Source of the DNA: Aliarcobacter sp.
GTDB taxonomy: Bacteria > Campylobacterota > Campylobacteria > Campylobacterales > Arcobacteraceae
Direction: 5' to 3'
Assembly (NCBI GenBank): GCA_028690445.1
Contig: JAQVBE010000005.1
Location: 1-64,000, forward strand
DNA: 64,000 nucleotides
A program made the translations under genes and the position numbers. Of this stretch, positions 26,504 to 35,763 are shown piece by piece (the stretch's first letter is position 1; each line of letters begins with the position of its first letter). Below the pieces are notes generated by a model, which was not told the origin of the DNA, made no database searches, and worked only from the letters and a program-made list of their open reading frames with translations.

Positions 26504-27477
26504 ATGGAGGAATATTTGTTTAGATTTATAATTTTTTTATTACTTGCCCTTAATATGTGTATGCTGCTGACCTAGTAACATTATACAGATATGAAGGAAT
26601 TAATTCTGTCGAAAAAGAGATAGAAAATAAGTTAAAAGATGCTACCTATTGGCAGGAATACTTAAAAGACAAAAATGTAGATTTTGGTTATTATGAATTT
26701 AAAAGATATGTACTTGTTACACAAAAGAATCAATCAGAGATCGCTGTTTATCAAAAAGTTGATAATGATTATAAATTAGTCTCAAAAAGTAGTGTAATAG
26801 TAGGTGAGAATAAAGGTGATAAATATACAGAAGGTGATAAAAAAACACCAGAAGGTGCTTATGAATTAGTTCAAAAAAGAGTTGGACTTGATAGTTTTTA
26901 TGGACCTTTTGCCCTTGTAACTTCATATCCAAATATTTTTGATCAAAGTTTAGATAAAAAAGGTTCTGGAATTTGGATTCACGGGATGCCTCTTTATTCA
27001 GATAGAGAAAATTTCACAAAAGGTTGTATTGCTCTTAATAATAGTGAACTTGAAACTTTAGAGAAAAGTATAGATTTGAATAAATCAGTTTTATTAACTT
27101 ATGGAAATGATTTTAAAAAAGTAACAAAAGATGAAATAGCATTGGTTTTAAGTAGTATTTATAAATGGAAAGATGCTTGGAAAACATCTGATATTGATGG
27201 ATATTTATCTTTTTATTCTAATAATTTTAAAAGATCAAATAAAACAGATTTTACTCTTTTTAAAGAACAAAAGAAATCGGTATTTGCTAAAAAAGAACAA
27301 AAAAGTATTAAATTTATAAATATAGATCTTTCTCCTTATCCAAATTCACTAGGAAAAAATATGTTTAAAGTTTTAATGGATGAAGAATATACAAGTCCAA
27401 GTGTAAAATTTAATGGGAAAAAAGAGTTATTTTTAGAAATAGCAAATAATCAAGTAAAAATTCTATCTGAGGATTAA
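26504..27477 (+). CDS. L,D-transpeptidase-fold protein (Csd6/Pgp2-like), signal peptide out of frame
   Basis: From GTG at 26557 the frame gives 306 residues: a YkuD catalytic domain with H142 in WIHGMP and C157 in KGCIAL, then a C-terminal NTF2-like domain (about 205-305). This is the architecture of H. pylori Csd6 and C. jejuni Pgp2, L,D-carboxypeptidases that trim peptidoglycan tetrapeptides. That frame has a TAA just upstream (26551) and no signal peptide. One is present in the -1-related frame: from TTG 26516 (SD GGAGG) or ATG 26504 it reads LFRFIIFLLLALNM to the GTG, where VYAADL would form a cleavage site. One base near 26557 appears to be missing. Confidence 0.8.
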
Positions 27478-27500
27478 AATAAAATTTAACTCTTTTTAGA

Positions 27501-27537
27501 TATAATCGCCTTAATTTAACAACCATATTTTAAGGCG
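27501..27537 (+). promoter_or_regulatory. purL -10 box and 8-bp inverted repeat covering the SD
   Basis: TTTTTAGATATAAT places a -10 box at 27501-27506. Immediately after it CGCCTTAA (27507-27514) and TTAAGGCG (27530-27537) are perfect inverted repeats with a 15-base spacer; the right arm contains the AAGG ribosome-binding site of purL (ATG 27542). This could be a repressor operator or an RNA hairpin. Confidence 0.5.
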
Positions 27538-27541
27538 AAAG

Positions 27542-29755
27542 ATGCAAAAAAAAGAGATGAACCTTCAAGAGATAGCACTTGCTCACTCTTTAACACTTGA
27601 AGAATTTGAAAATATTAAAGAAATTTTAGGAAGAGAACCAAACTATGTTGAAATTGGTATCTTCTCTGCCATGTGGTCTGAGCACTGCTCATATAAATCA
27701 AGCAAAAAATATTTAAGTGGTTTTCCTACAAAAGCTCCTTGGGTTATTCAAGGTCCTGGTGAAAATGCTGGGGTTATTGACATTGGTGATGGATATGCTG
27801 CTGTATTCAAAATGGAATCACACAATCATCCATCGTTTATAGAGCCTTATCAAGGTGCTGCAACGGGAGTTGGAGGAATTTTAAGAGATGTATTTACAAT
27901 GGGTGCACGTCCAATTGCAAATATGAATTCAATTAGATTTGCTTCAATCGAGGGAGATAGTGAAACTGCAAAAAAACATAGATTTCTTTTAAGAGGTGTA
28001 GTTGCTGGTATTGGTGGATACGGTAACTGTATGGGAGTTCCAACAATTGGTGGAGAAACTACTTTTGAAGAATGTTATGCTGGAAATAATCTTGTAAATG
28101 CATTTACAATTGGACTTGCAAAATCTGATGAAATTTTCTTAGGAAAAGCTGAAGGTTTAGGAAATCCTGTAATGTATGTTGGAAGTAAAACTGGTCGTGA
28201 TGGACTTGGTGGTGCGGTTATGAGTTCTGCTGCTTTTACAGAAGATTCTGAATCAAAAAGACCAACTGTTCAAGTTGGAGATCCATTTACTGAAAAACTA
28301 CTTTTAGAAGCTTGTTTAGAACTATTTAAAGCAGATTTAATCATTGGTATTCAAGATATGGGTGCTGCTGGACTTACTTCTTCTTCATTTGAAATGGCTG
28401 GAAGATCAGGTTCAGGTATGATTATGCATTTAGATAAAGTACCTGCACGAGAAGAAGGAATGACTCCTTATGATTTCATGCTTTCAGAATCTCAAGAAAG
28501 AATGCTTATTTGTGCTAAAAAAGGTTGTGAACAAGCAATTATTGATATTTTTGAAAAATGGGAATTAGATGTTGCTGTTATTGGTGAAGTAACAAATACT
28601 GGAAATATGGAATTATTCTGGCATGGTGAAAAATGTGCTGAAGTTCCAGTTCAACCTGTATCTGAGCAAGCTCCTGTTCTTGATAGACCTACGAAAAAAC
28701 CAGCATATTTAGATGGAATTGAAAACATTTCTTTAGACAAAAAAATTTCAAATCAAGCTGCTTTTGATGATTTATTTTCTGATATGGAAGTTGTTGATAA
28801 ATCTTGGGTTTACTCTCAATATGATTCAATGGTTCAAACAAATACAATCAAAGGTCCAGGGAAACTTGATGGTTCAACAATTAGAATCAAAGAAACTGGA
28901 AAAGCATTATCTATGAGTGCTGATTGTAATACTAGACTTTGTTATATTAACCCTGAACTTGGAGCATCAGCAGCTGTTATGGAATCTGGAAGAAATGTTG
29001 CAATGACTGGTGCAGTTCCAAAAGCAATCACAGATTGTTTAAATTTTGGAAATCCTACAAATCCTGAAGTTATGTGGCAATTTGCAGCTTCTTGTGAAGG
29101 TATCAAACAAGCTTGTAGAGAGTTAAATACTCCAGTAATTGGTGGAAATGTATCTTTATATAATGAAACAAATGGAGTTGGAGTTTTCCCAACACCTTCA
29201 ATTGCAATGGTTGGAGTAAATGAAGATGCTAATAAAGTATTACCATCTTGTGTGCAAGAAAATGGAAATATTTTATATATTTTAGGTGAAACAAAAGGCG
29301 AATTTGGTGCTTCTTTATATATGAAAAAAATGTATGGAAAAGTTGCAGGTGTTCATCCTGAGGTTAATTTTACAAAAGAGCTAGCTTTATGGAAGACAGT
29401 AATTGAAGCAAATAAACTTGGATTATTAAAATCTGCAAAAGATGTAAATATTGGCGGAATAGCAATTAGTGCAGCTAAAATGGCAGTTGTAGGTAATAAA
29501 GGAATAGAAATTTCTATTTCATTAAATGATTCAAAAGATATTTTTTCTGAGTCTCTAAGCAGGGCAATTGTTGAATTAAAACCTGAAAATTGTCAAGCAT
29601 TTGAAGAAGTTGCAAAATCATTTAATATTGAATATACAAGAATAGGTCAAGTTGGTGGGGATAAAATTTCTATAAATGATATTTATAAAGATTTAGATAA
29701 AGCTAGTTTTGTTTATTTTAATAGATTCAAACAAGTAATTGAACAAGACTTATAA
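27542..29755 (+). CDS. purL: Phosphoribosylformylglycinamidine synthase II
   Basis: A 737-residue small-type Pur[16 protein letters not shown] (residues 43-57), [22 protein letters not shown] with the active-site His, and the two PurM-like ATP-binding halves ([25 protein letters not shown]). It converts FGAR to FGAM in purine synthesis, using ATP and ammonia from PurQ with PurS; those subunits are not in this window. Single gene with its own promoter and terminator. Confidence 0.97.
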   Translation: MQKKEMNLQEIALAHSLTLEEFENIKEILGREPNYVEIGIFSAMWSEHCSYKSSKKYLSGFPTKAPWVIQGPGENAGVIDIGDGYAAVFKMESHNHPSFIEPYQGAATGVGGILRDVFTMGARPIANMNSIRFASIEGDSETAKKHRFLLRGVVAGIGGYGNCMGVPTIGGETTFEECYAGNNLVNAFTIGLAKSDEIFLGKAEGLGNPVMYVGSKTGRDGLGGAVMSSAAFTEDSESKRPTVQVGDPFTEKLLLEACLELFKADLIIGIQDMGAAGLTSSSFEMAGRSGSGMIMHLDKVPAREEGMTPYDFMLSESQERMLICAKKGCEQAIIDIFEKWELDVAVIGEVTNTGNMELFWHGEKCAEVPVQPVSEQAPVLDRPTKKPAYLDGIENISLDKKISNQAAFDDLFSDMEVVDKSWVYSQYDSMVQTNTIKGPGKLDGSTIRIKETGKALSMSADCNTRLCYINPELGASAAVMESGRNVAMTGAVPKAITDCLNFGNPTNPEVMWQFAASCEGIKQACRELNTPVIGGNVSLYNETNGVGVFPTPSIAMVGVNEDANKVLPSCVQENGNILYILGETKGEFGASLYMKKMYGKVAGVHPEVNFTKELALWKTVIEANKLGLLKSAKDVNIGGIAISAAKMAVVGNKGIEISISLNDSKDIFSESLSRAIVELKPENCQAFEEVAKSFNIEYTRIGQVGGDKISINDIYKDLDKASFVYFNRFKQVIEQDL

Positions 29756-29788
29756 TAAAAAGGATTTTTTCCTTTTTATTATTTTTTA
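29754..29788. terminator. Bidirectional terminator between purL and nosL
   Basis: AATAAAAAGGA (29755-29765) pairs with TCCTTTTTATT (29770-29780), followed by ATTTTTTAG. It separates convergent purL and nosL. Confidence 0.6.
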
Positions 29789-30228
29789 GTTTCCAAAATT
29801 CTTTTTTTCATCTCTTCATAATTAATAATCTCTAATCCAGCTTGGATATCTTCTTTTTGCTCATGTGCCCCAAAACCGTAAGCCATTGGTGTAACATTCA
29901 TTGAGTCATAAAATGCTGTTTTTGCATTTATCCATTTTGCTGTTTTTATATCATTTATCCATATTATTGCTTTATCTTGCCAGTTTATATTTTGGTCTTT
30001 AAACCATAAAATTGCACAACCAATATCGTCAAAAACATGAGTTTTACCATCACTAGGATTTGTTACTTGTACGGTTTGATTTCTATCACTAACGACCATA
30101 ACGCATCTAGTACACATGTCTCTATCCCAATGAATCTCTTTGACTTGCGTTGAAATCTTTTTTTCACAAGAACTTAGACTCATTATAATAAAAATGAAGC
30201 TTAATAATTTTATAATATTTGAATACAT
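29779..30228 (-). CDS. nosL: NosL copper-binding lipoprotein
   Basis: A 149-residue lipoprotein when started at 30228: hydrophobic signal with the lipobox SLSSC, then the NosL core MCTRCVM (CxxC-M copper site), HVFDDIGCAILWF and AKTAFYDS. NosL delivers Cu(I) for assembly of the CuZ centre of nitrous oxide reductase in the periplasm. ATG 30228 begins one base after the nosF stop (TAAaATG), so an earlier in-frame ATG at 30255 inside nosF is less likely. Last gene of the nosB-nosL unit. Confidence 0.9.
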   Translation of the reverse strand: MYSNIIKLLSFIFIIMSLSSCEKKISTQVKEIHWDRDMCTRCVMVVSDRNQTVQVTNPSDGKTHVFDDIGCAILWFKDQNINWQDKAIIWINDIKTAKWINAKTAFYDSMNVTPMAYGFGAHEQKEDIQAGLEIINYEEMKKRILETKK

Positions 30229-30229
30229 T

Positions 30230-30877
30230 TTAAGCCTTTTTAACAATTTCATCACTTATAATTTTTCCTAAATCCATATAAACTTGACGATTAACAATAT
30301 CTTTTATTTCATCAAGTCTATGAGTAACAAATAATAAAACCCTATCATCTTCATTTTGCTCTAAAAGTCTATAAAAATCATCCCTAGCTTTTGGATCTAA
30401 ATTAGCTGTTGGTTCATCATAAATTATTATATTACTCTTTTTTGCCAATGATATGGCAATTAGCATTTTTTGTTTCATTCCTCCACTTAGTTTAAAAAAT
30501 GATTTATTTAAATTTGCTGTAATATCCAATTTCATTTCATTTGCATAATGCATAATAAGTTCTTTATTTACATTTGAACTAGCTTGTATATATTGCATTA
30601 GTTCATTAATACTTAATTTTATTGGAGGTGGAAGTTGGGGAACAAAAGATATATGTTCTAATACCTTAACTCTATCTTTAATAGGATTTAATCCATTTAT
30701 TAAAACTTCACCACTATTTGGATGATAATATCCTAATATTGAGCGAATAAGTGTAGTTTTTCCTGCACCATTTGGTCCCATAAGTGCAATATATTCATTT
30801 TTTTTAAACTCTATATTCACATTATCAAGTGAAATATGCGAAGAGAATTTTTTTGTTAAATTTCTAACTTCAATCAT
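30230..30877 (-). CDS. nosF: NosF ABC-transporter ATPase
   Basis: A 215-residue ABC ATPase: Walker A GPNGAGKTT, Q-loop FVPQLPPP, signature LSGGMKQK, Walker B IIIYDEPTANLDP and H-loop VTHRLDE. With NosY and NosD it forms the complex that loads or matures the copper centres of NosZ. It shares one base with nosH and nearly touches nosL. Its membrane partner NosY is not adjacent but lies at 39001. Confidence 0.93.
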   Translation of the reverse strand: MIEVRNLTKKFSSHISLDNVNIEFKKNEYIALMGPNGAGKTTLIRSILGYYHPNSGEVLINGLNPIKDRVKVLEHISFVPQLPPPIKLSINELMQYIQASSNVNKELIMHYANEMKLDITANLNKSFFKLSGGMKQKMLIAISLAKKSNIIIYDEPTANLDPKARDDFYRLLEQNEDDRVLLFVTHRLDEIKDIVNRQVYMDLGKIISDEIVKKA

Positions 30878-31782
30878 TATACTAAGCCTTTTATTCTAAA
30901 GTCAAATTTTAATGCATCTGAATGACAAACATCAACGCATCTTCCACAAAGTGTACAATCAGCTCCCGTTACATATTGAGTTTTTATACCTTTTTCTTTT
31001 CTTTCTTCATCATATTTAGCTTTTGTTAAATCTAATACTTGATTTTCAAAACATACATCATGACAAACCATACAATGATCACAATTATCATTCCATTGAA
31101 TTCTTAAAGCACTAACTTTCCCAATATATCCATAAGTTGTACCAATTGGACAAAGATATGTACACCAAGCACGACGCGAAAAAAATACTTCTATTAAAAA
31201 TACTGCAAGAACCCAAACAAGTGCTAAACTCCAACCATAAGTAATAAATCTACTCATTATTCCAACTACATTAAATGTTTCAAAAACTAAATATCCACTA
31301 CTAAATGCAAGTATCATAAAAATAAACCAAAATATATGTCTGATTCTATGGTCAAACTTTCTTTCTTTTATAATTTTTTTTGTTACCAAACTATTATGTA
31401 ATTTTTCTCCTATTTCACTTAATAATCCATATGGACAAACCCATGAACAATAAGTTCTTCCACCTATAAAAAGATAAAATAATATAATAGTTACAGTTCC
31501 AATAATTATATTTATAGGTAAATGATAAGTTGCTAAAAACATTTGAATAGTTGTAAATGGGTCAATTAAGTGAAAACCTAAAAATCTTGAACCATTAAGT
31601 GTTCCTTCAAGTGTTTGAATATCTATATGAAATGATAGAAAAAATAATAAATGAATTGAAATTATTATTATCCATCTTTTCATTCTATAAGAAAACTTGT
31701 TTTTACCATCTTTTGTCTTATCAAAAAAAGTTGATATAAAACTTGTATTTTTTATAGTTGCTCTAGTATTCCATTTATCCAT
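30877..31782 (-). CDS. nosH: NosH, NapH-type membrane quinol/iron-sulphur protein
   Basis: A 301-residue protein with four or five membrane helices, two CxxxCP motifs in membrane loops (CSWVCPYG, CTYLCPIG), and two C-terminal 4Fe-4S clusters (CDHCMVCHDVC; CTLCGRCVDVC). NapH/NosH proteins are proposed to take electrons from menaquinol and pass them to the NosG ferredoxin. Order nosG-C1-C2-H is as in Wolinella. The ORF ends directly at the nosF start. Confidence 0.9.
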   Translation of the reverse strand: MDKWNTRATIKNTSFISTFFDKTKDGKNKFSYRMKRWIIIISIHLLFFLSFHIDIQTLEGTLNGSRFLGFHLIDPFTTIQMFLATYHLPINIIIGTVTIILFYLFIGGRTYCSWVCPYGLLSEIGEKLHNSLVTKKIIKERKFDHRIRHIFWFIFMILAFSSGYLVFETFNVVGIMSRFITYGWSLALVWVLAVFLIEVFFSRRAWCTYLCPIGTTYGYIGKVSALRIQWNDNCDHCMVCHDVCFENQVLDLTKAKYDEERKEKGIKTQYVTGADCTLCGRCVDVCHSDALKFDFRIKGLV

Positions 31783-31800
31783 TTTATTTTCCTTTTTTGG

Positions 31801-32301
31801 CTACTTAGTTAAAGCTTCTTTTTTATCTTTGAATCCTGCTATTTCTTTTGCAAAGTTTTTTAAATCTTCATCTTCAAGATGAATTAGTAATCCTTTCATT
31901 ATAAGGTTTTCTTTTCTTCCTGCTTTAAAATCAACTAAATTTTTGTATAAAATAGCTTCTTCTTGACCAAATAATTGGGGACCCATTAATTTTTTCCCAT
32001 TTTGCATTCCAGAGCCATCAGCTCCATGGCAAGAAGCACATTTACTTTTATATTCATTTGAAACTTCAAATGTTAAAGAGTTACCTGCTTTATCTTTTAG
32101 AGTATTTAATTTTTCTTCATCTTCATTTTTCTGTTCTTGTTTCTCATTTGTAGTTGTATGAATAGAAGTATCTTTTATATACTTTATATCTTCAATAATA
32201 TTTCCAGCTTCTCCACCTTGAAATGCTCTACCAATTAATAATGTATAAGTGATAAGACCTAGAATGATTATCGTAAAAATAATAGCTAATATATTTTTCA
32301 T
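31801..32301 (-). CDS. nosC2: NosC2 monohaem cytochrome c
   Basis: A 166-residue membrane-anchored cytochrome: N-terminal helix (residues 3-22), a charged linker, one haem-binding CASCH with GADGSG, and MGPQLFG as probable methionine-ligand region. It belongs to the electron chain to NosZ in Campylobacterota nos clusters. Overlaps nosC1 by 4 bp. C1/C2 names follow the gene order in Wolinella. Confidence 0.85.
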   Translation of the reverse strand: MKNILAIIFTIIILGLITYTLLIGRAFQGGEAGNIIEDIKYIKDTSIHTTTNEKQEQKNEDEEKLNTLKDKAGNSLTFEVSNEYKSKCASCHGADGSGMQNGKKLMGPQLFGQEEAILYKNLVDFKAGRKENLIMKGLLIHLEDEDLKNFAKEIAGFKDKKEALTK

Positions 32302-32873
32302 CTCATTTCCTTAATCTGTTTATTAAATTCAGAAATTTCATCTGCTAATTTTTTTATATTTTCATCTGACATTTGTTTTACTAAATCACTCATAAGTACA
32401 TTTGCATTTTTGTCACTTTTAAATTTTTGAATTTGATTATAAATAAAATTTGCATCTTTATTTAATAATGATGGTCCAATAATTCCATTTGCATAGTCAT
32501 TATGACAAGCAGAACATTTAACGATAAACTCTTTACTTAAACTTTTTACTAGTAATGAAATTTGAACTTTTTCATAAGGACTTCTTACATTTAAATTTGC
32601 ATCAATACTAGTTCTTGTTTTTTCTTTTATCCTTGTCTCTTCATTTGTAGGTTTTACATTATAATCATAATAATAAGATTCTGATTTAGTATTCGTTTTT
32701 TCTTTTTCCAACACTTTTATTTCTTTTGAATTTGCATTCTCTTCTATTTCGATTTTTAAAGGAGCTTGTGTATTTTTAATTTTTGCTGAATTAGTTTTTT
32801 CTTCTTGTTTTTTATTGTCGCAGCCACTTATTAGTATAATTAATGCTGTACTTAATATAATCTCTTTTATCAT
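32298..32873 (-). CDS. nosC1: NosC1 cytochrome c lipoprotein
   Basis: A 191-residue lipoprotein with lipobox ILISGC, a long charged linker (25-95) and a C-terminal monohaem domain with CSACH; NGIIGPSLLN follows. Presumed periplasmic electron carrier to NosZ together with NosC2. It overlaps nosG by 4 bp and nosC2 by 4 bp, indicating translational coupling. Confidence 0.85.
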   Translation of the reverse strand: MIKEIILSTALIILISGCDNKKQEEKTNSAKIKNTQAPLKIEIEENANSKEIKVLEKEKTNTKSESYYYDYNVKPTNEETRIKEKTRTSIDANLNVRSPYEKVQISLLVKSLSKEFIVKCSACHNDYANGIIGPSLLNKDANFIYNQIQKFKSDKNANVLMSDLVKQMSDENIKKLADEISEFNKQIKEMR

Positions 32874-33601
32874 GATTTTATTCCTTTAATATAATAATCT
32901 TCGTAAGTTAATCTAGGTTTTATAACAATTGCAGCTTCAAAAGCTGGACATAATTCTTCACAAGCTCCACATCCAATGCATTTATCATAAATTTCAGGTT
33001 TCATTCCATTTCCAGATGTAACCATTAAAATAGCGCTACTTGCATTTGGAATAGGACACATATCGGCACAAATGGTACAAGGTTTACCTTCAAATTTATC
33101 CAATTTATTTAAAATATCCTGTTCTAATTGTCTACTATTTGGATGAGAATGAATTCTTGCTATTTGCTCTTTTGTTACTAATTCATTTGTTATTGCTATA
33201 CATTTATTTGGAAATTCTAATACAGCAATTCCCATTTTAATATCTTCTGGTTTTTCACAAGAGTGATTAAGTGCACCACTTGGACACGCAAGTACACATG
33301 GAACTGCACTACAAGCATAACAGCCTCTTTCTCGTGCGTCAATATAAGGAGTTCCTATTCCATGTCCTTTTGCCATATCTGCTAATTTGATAGAATGATA
33401 TGGACAAACTTGTAAACATTGACCACACTTAATACATAAAGCTAAAAATTCTTTTTCACTAACAGCTCCAGGAGGTCTTAACTTCATTTGAGCTTGTAAA
33501 GCATGTGGTGAAATTATAATTCCTGTTCCAAGTGTTAAGCCTAAAATTCCTAATGTTGAGAATTTTATAAAATCTCTTCTATCTTTTTGTAATTCTTTCA
33601 T
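32870..33601 (-). CDS. nosG: NosG, NapG-type periplasmic ferredoxin
   Basis: A 243-residue protein with a twin-arginine-type signal (DRRDFIKFS then a hydrophobic stretch) and four 4Fe-4S cysteine groups: CIKCGQCLQVCPY; CYACSAVPCVLACP; CTICADMCPIP; CIGCGACEELCP. It should accept electrons from NosH and pass them to the c-type cytochromes. Exported folded by Tat. Located as in Wolinella between nosD and nosC1. Confidence 0.92.
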   Translation of the reverse strand: MKELQKDRRDFIKFSTLGILGLTLGTGIIISPHALQAQMKLRPPGAVSEKEFLALCIKCGQCLQVCPYHSIKLADMAKGHGIGTPYIDARERGCYACSAVPCVLACPSGALNHSCEKPEDIKMGIAVLEFPNKCIAITNELVTKEQIARIHSHPNSRQLEQDILNKLDKFEGKPCTICADMCPIPNASSAILMVTSGNGMKPEIYDKCIGCGACEELCPAFEAAIVIKPRLTYEDYYIKGIKS

Positions 33602-33610
33602 TTTAAATCC

Positions 33611-34822
33611 TTAGATTTTTAACTTAGGTTCTTTATCACTCATTAGAAAAACAGGCTGTGAAAAAGGTGCTAGTTTTGCTAAAAAATTTAAAAGTGAAAT
33701 TACAGGAGAACCATAGAAAAATTTTACATTTGGATTATATACCCATAATTGATCTGCATACTGAAAAACTTTATGAGGTGTATCACCTATATTGTCCCCA
33801 TTTTTATCAAACCCTTCATAATTATCCCAATAATTATTTACTATTTCATTTTTATCTGTTTTAGAACCTCTACTATCATTTATTACATCTTCTATATTTC
33901 CTAAAATATTATTTCCTTTAATTACATTATTTTCACTTAATGAGTGAAAATGTAATGCTTCAGCGTTATATAAGATTTTATTATTTTCAATCCAATTTTT
34001 TGTATCTGGTTCAAAAGGAGAGTGATCTATATATATTCCTTGTGCGCAATAAATTACAGTATTATCTTTTAAAGTGAAGTTTGATACATCTTTTAGTCCT
34101 ATTCCCATTCCTGTTGCACCTAAAGAGCTCTTTATAATATTCCCTGTTGCAAGAGTATCTTTACTATACATAAAAAATATTCCAACAGAATTAAATTTAT
34201 AAGTGTTATTTTTTACGTAATTTTTACCTGCATACATAAAATGAAGAGAATATCTGTTGTTTTCTCCATAATTCTCAGAAATTTCATTTCCATGAGAATA
34301 CCAAACTATCATATCTCTTGAATTTATAAGTTTATTTTTACTCACGATATTGTCATTTGAATACCAAAGTCTAAGACCATCCCCTCTTAATCCTAAATCT
34401 AAATCTTTTGATGTGATATAATTATTTGATATGATAGAATTATTAGTCATAGAAACATCAATACCAAAAAGACAATCTTTGATTATATTATCAGAGATTT
34501 CAGATTGTTTAGAGTTTGAAATTTTTATTGCGGCATCTAACTTATCATGTCTTTCTCCACTACCAATAATAGTTAAGTTTTTGATAGTAACATATGGACT
34601 ATTTATTTCAATTACAGTTCCTTCTCCTAACCCATCAATTATCACTCCCTCTTCTTTCCCAATAATAGAAATAGGCTTATTTATTTTTATTGAACCTTTA
34701 TAAATACCTTTAGGAACTTTTAAAATAGAACCTTCTTTTGCATTATCAATTGCATCTTGTAAAATATTTGCATTTAATAAATTATAAAAAATAAAGAAGA
34801 AAAGAATAATAATTTTTGACAT
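33611..34822 (-). CDS. nosD: NosD periplasmic copper-centre assembly protein
   Basis: A 403-residue protein with a cleavable signal (residues 1-19) and a right-handed beta-helix of repeated I.NN.I..n..GI-type turns (for example ISNNYI, IVSKNKL, LATGNII, IENNKI). NosD works with the NosFY transporter in making the tetranuclear copper centre of NosZ. Ten bp after nosB on the same strand. Confidence 0.93.
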   Translation of the reverse strand: MSKIIILFFFIFYNLLNANILQDAIDNAKEGSILKVPKGIYKGSIKINKPISIIGKEEGVIIDGLGEGTVIEINSPYVTIKNLTIIGSGERHDKLDAAIKISNSKQSEISDNIIKDCLFGIDVSMTNNSIISNNYITSKDLDLGLRGDGLRLWYSNDNIVSKNKLINSRDMIVWYSHGNEISENYGENNRYSLHFMYAGKNYVKNNTYKFNSVGIFFMYSKDTLATGNIIKSSLGATGMGIGLKDVSNFTLKDNTVIYCAQGIYIDHSPFEPDTKNWIENNKILYNAEALHFHSLSENNVIKGNNILGNIEDVINDSRGSKTDKNEIVNNYWDNYEGFDKNGDNIGDTPHKVFQYADQLWVYNPNVKFFYGSPVISLLNFLAKLAPFSQPVFLMSDKEPKLKI

Positions 34823-34831
34823 TTCGTAACC

Positions 34832-35614
34832 TTATTTACTTGATTCTTTTATTGCTTTATTTCTTGCAAGTATTGCAAGAAGACTAAAAATCCCTATTAA
34901 TAAAAGCATATAAAATCCAATTGTTGGATATGAATGGGTTGTAAACTGTGCAATTTTCCCATCACCAAAAACTGTTGGCATAAATGGTTTTATTTTAAAA
35001 GCTCCCCAATCATGAAGATTATGTCCAAACCAATATAACCAATATGAATAATCAGCGACAAATAACAATGGTAAAGATGCTGGAATAATCATTATATAAG
35101 TTAATATTTTTTTATTAAATAAAATAAAATAAATCATAAATAATGATAATCCTAATAAGGCATAAATACCAATTTCTCTTTCAATTTGACCACCTCTCCA
35201 CATAGGATCCATTCCAACATAGTGGTTTATTGTGTTCATTTCATGAACTTCACCTGAAAATCCATCAAAATGAAAAAATACAGGAATTCCCTCAGGAAAA
35301 GCTATTTTAGGGTAGTTTGGAGCTTCTAGTGAACAAGACCAAATAGGAAGAGAAGCTACTCCAATTTCAGATGATGTTTTAATCATCTCTTTTAGATCAT
35401 TTTGTGCTTCAGGAGGAGTAGTTGTACTTTTATATCTTCCTTGATTATAAAAATTCCAAACTTTTATAGCTAAAGTAGATATCTCTTCTTTTTTATCATC
35501 ATGAATTTTATTTAATGTTCCATGAAAAGCTATCATGGGAAAAGTAAAAGATAAAGTCATAATTAGTAGTGCAAGAGAAGCAAATATTTTTGATTTTAAA
35601 AAACTAGGATGCAT
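34832..35614 (-). CDS. nosB: NosB-like integral membrane protein
   Basis: A 260-residue protein with an N-terminal helix (9-30), a periplasmic domain (35-150) and three C-terminal helices (about 150-166, 172-192 and 230-248). It is the gene that directly follows nosZ in clade II nos clusters and is called nosB in Wolinella; its role is unknown but conserved with this type of NosZ. First gene of the second nos unit, preceded by an FNR-type palindrome. Confidence 0.8.
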   Translation of the reverse strand: MHPSFLKSKIFASLALLIMTLSFTFPMIAFHGTLNKIHDDKKEEISTLAIKVWNFYNQGRYKSTTTPPEAQNDLKEMIKTSSEIGVASLPIWSCSLEAPNYPKIAFPEGIPVFFHFDGFSGEVHEMNTINHYVGMDPMWRGGQIEREIGIYALLGLSLFMIYFILFNKKILTYIMIIPASLPLLFVADYSYWLYWFGHNLHDWGAFKIKPFMPTVFGDGKIAQFTTHSYPTIGFYMLLLIGIFSLLAILARNKAIKESSK

Positions 35615-35693
35615 TAGAAATTCCTTTCTTTGAAGTTTAAAAATATAATTTAAACTTATAATAATAGTAGAATAACATAATTAAATTTTTTTT

Positions 35694-35713
35694 ATATTGA
35701 TGTTTATCAATAT
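35694..35713. promoter_or_regulatory. FNR/CRP-type palindrome upstream of nosB
   Basis: ATATTGAT-GTTT-ATCAATAT is a perfect 8-bp inverted repeat matching TTGAT-N4-ATCAA, 80 bp upstream of the nosB start. It lies just beyond the nosZ terminator, so it most likely controls the nosB-nosL unit. Confidence 0.7.
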
Positions 35714-35714
35714 A

Positions 35715-35743
35715 AAAAAGGAAGAATAAAATTCTTCCTTTTT
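35715..35743 (-). terminator. Terminator of nosZ
   Basis: AAAAAGGAAGAAT (35715-35727) and ATTCTTCCTTTTT (35731-35743) form a perfect 13-bp stem with a 3-base loop; on the minus strand a T-run follows. It should end most nosZ transcripts before nosB. Confidence 0.75.
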
Positions 35744-35763
35744 ATTATCAAACTAAATAAATC

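Noticed and set aside
35694-35713. The ATATTGAT palindrome as the nosZ terminator
   Set aside because: It is followed by an A-run, not a T-run, on the minus strand; the adjacent stem at 35715-35743 fits a terminator, while this one fits an FNR-type site.
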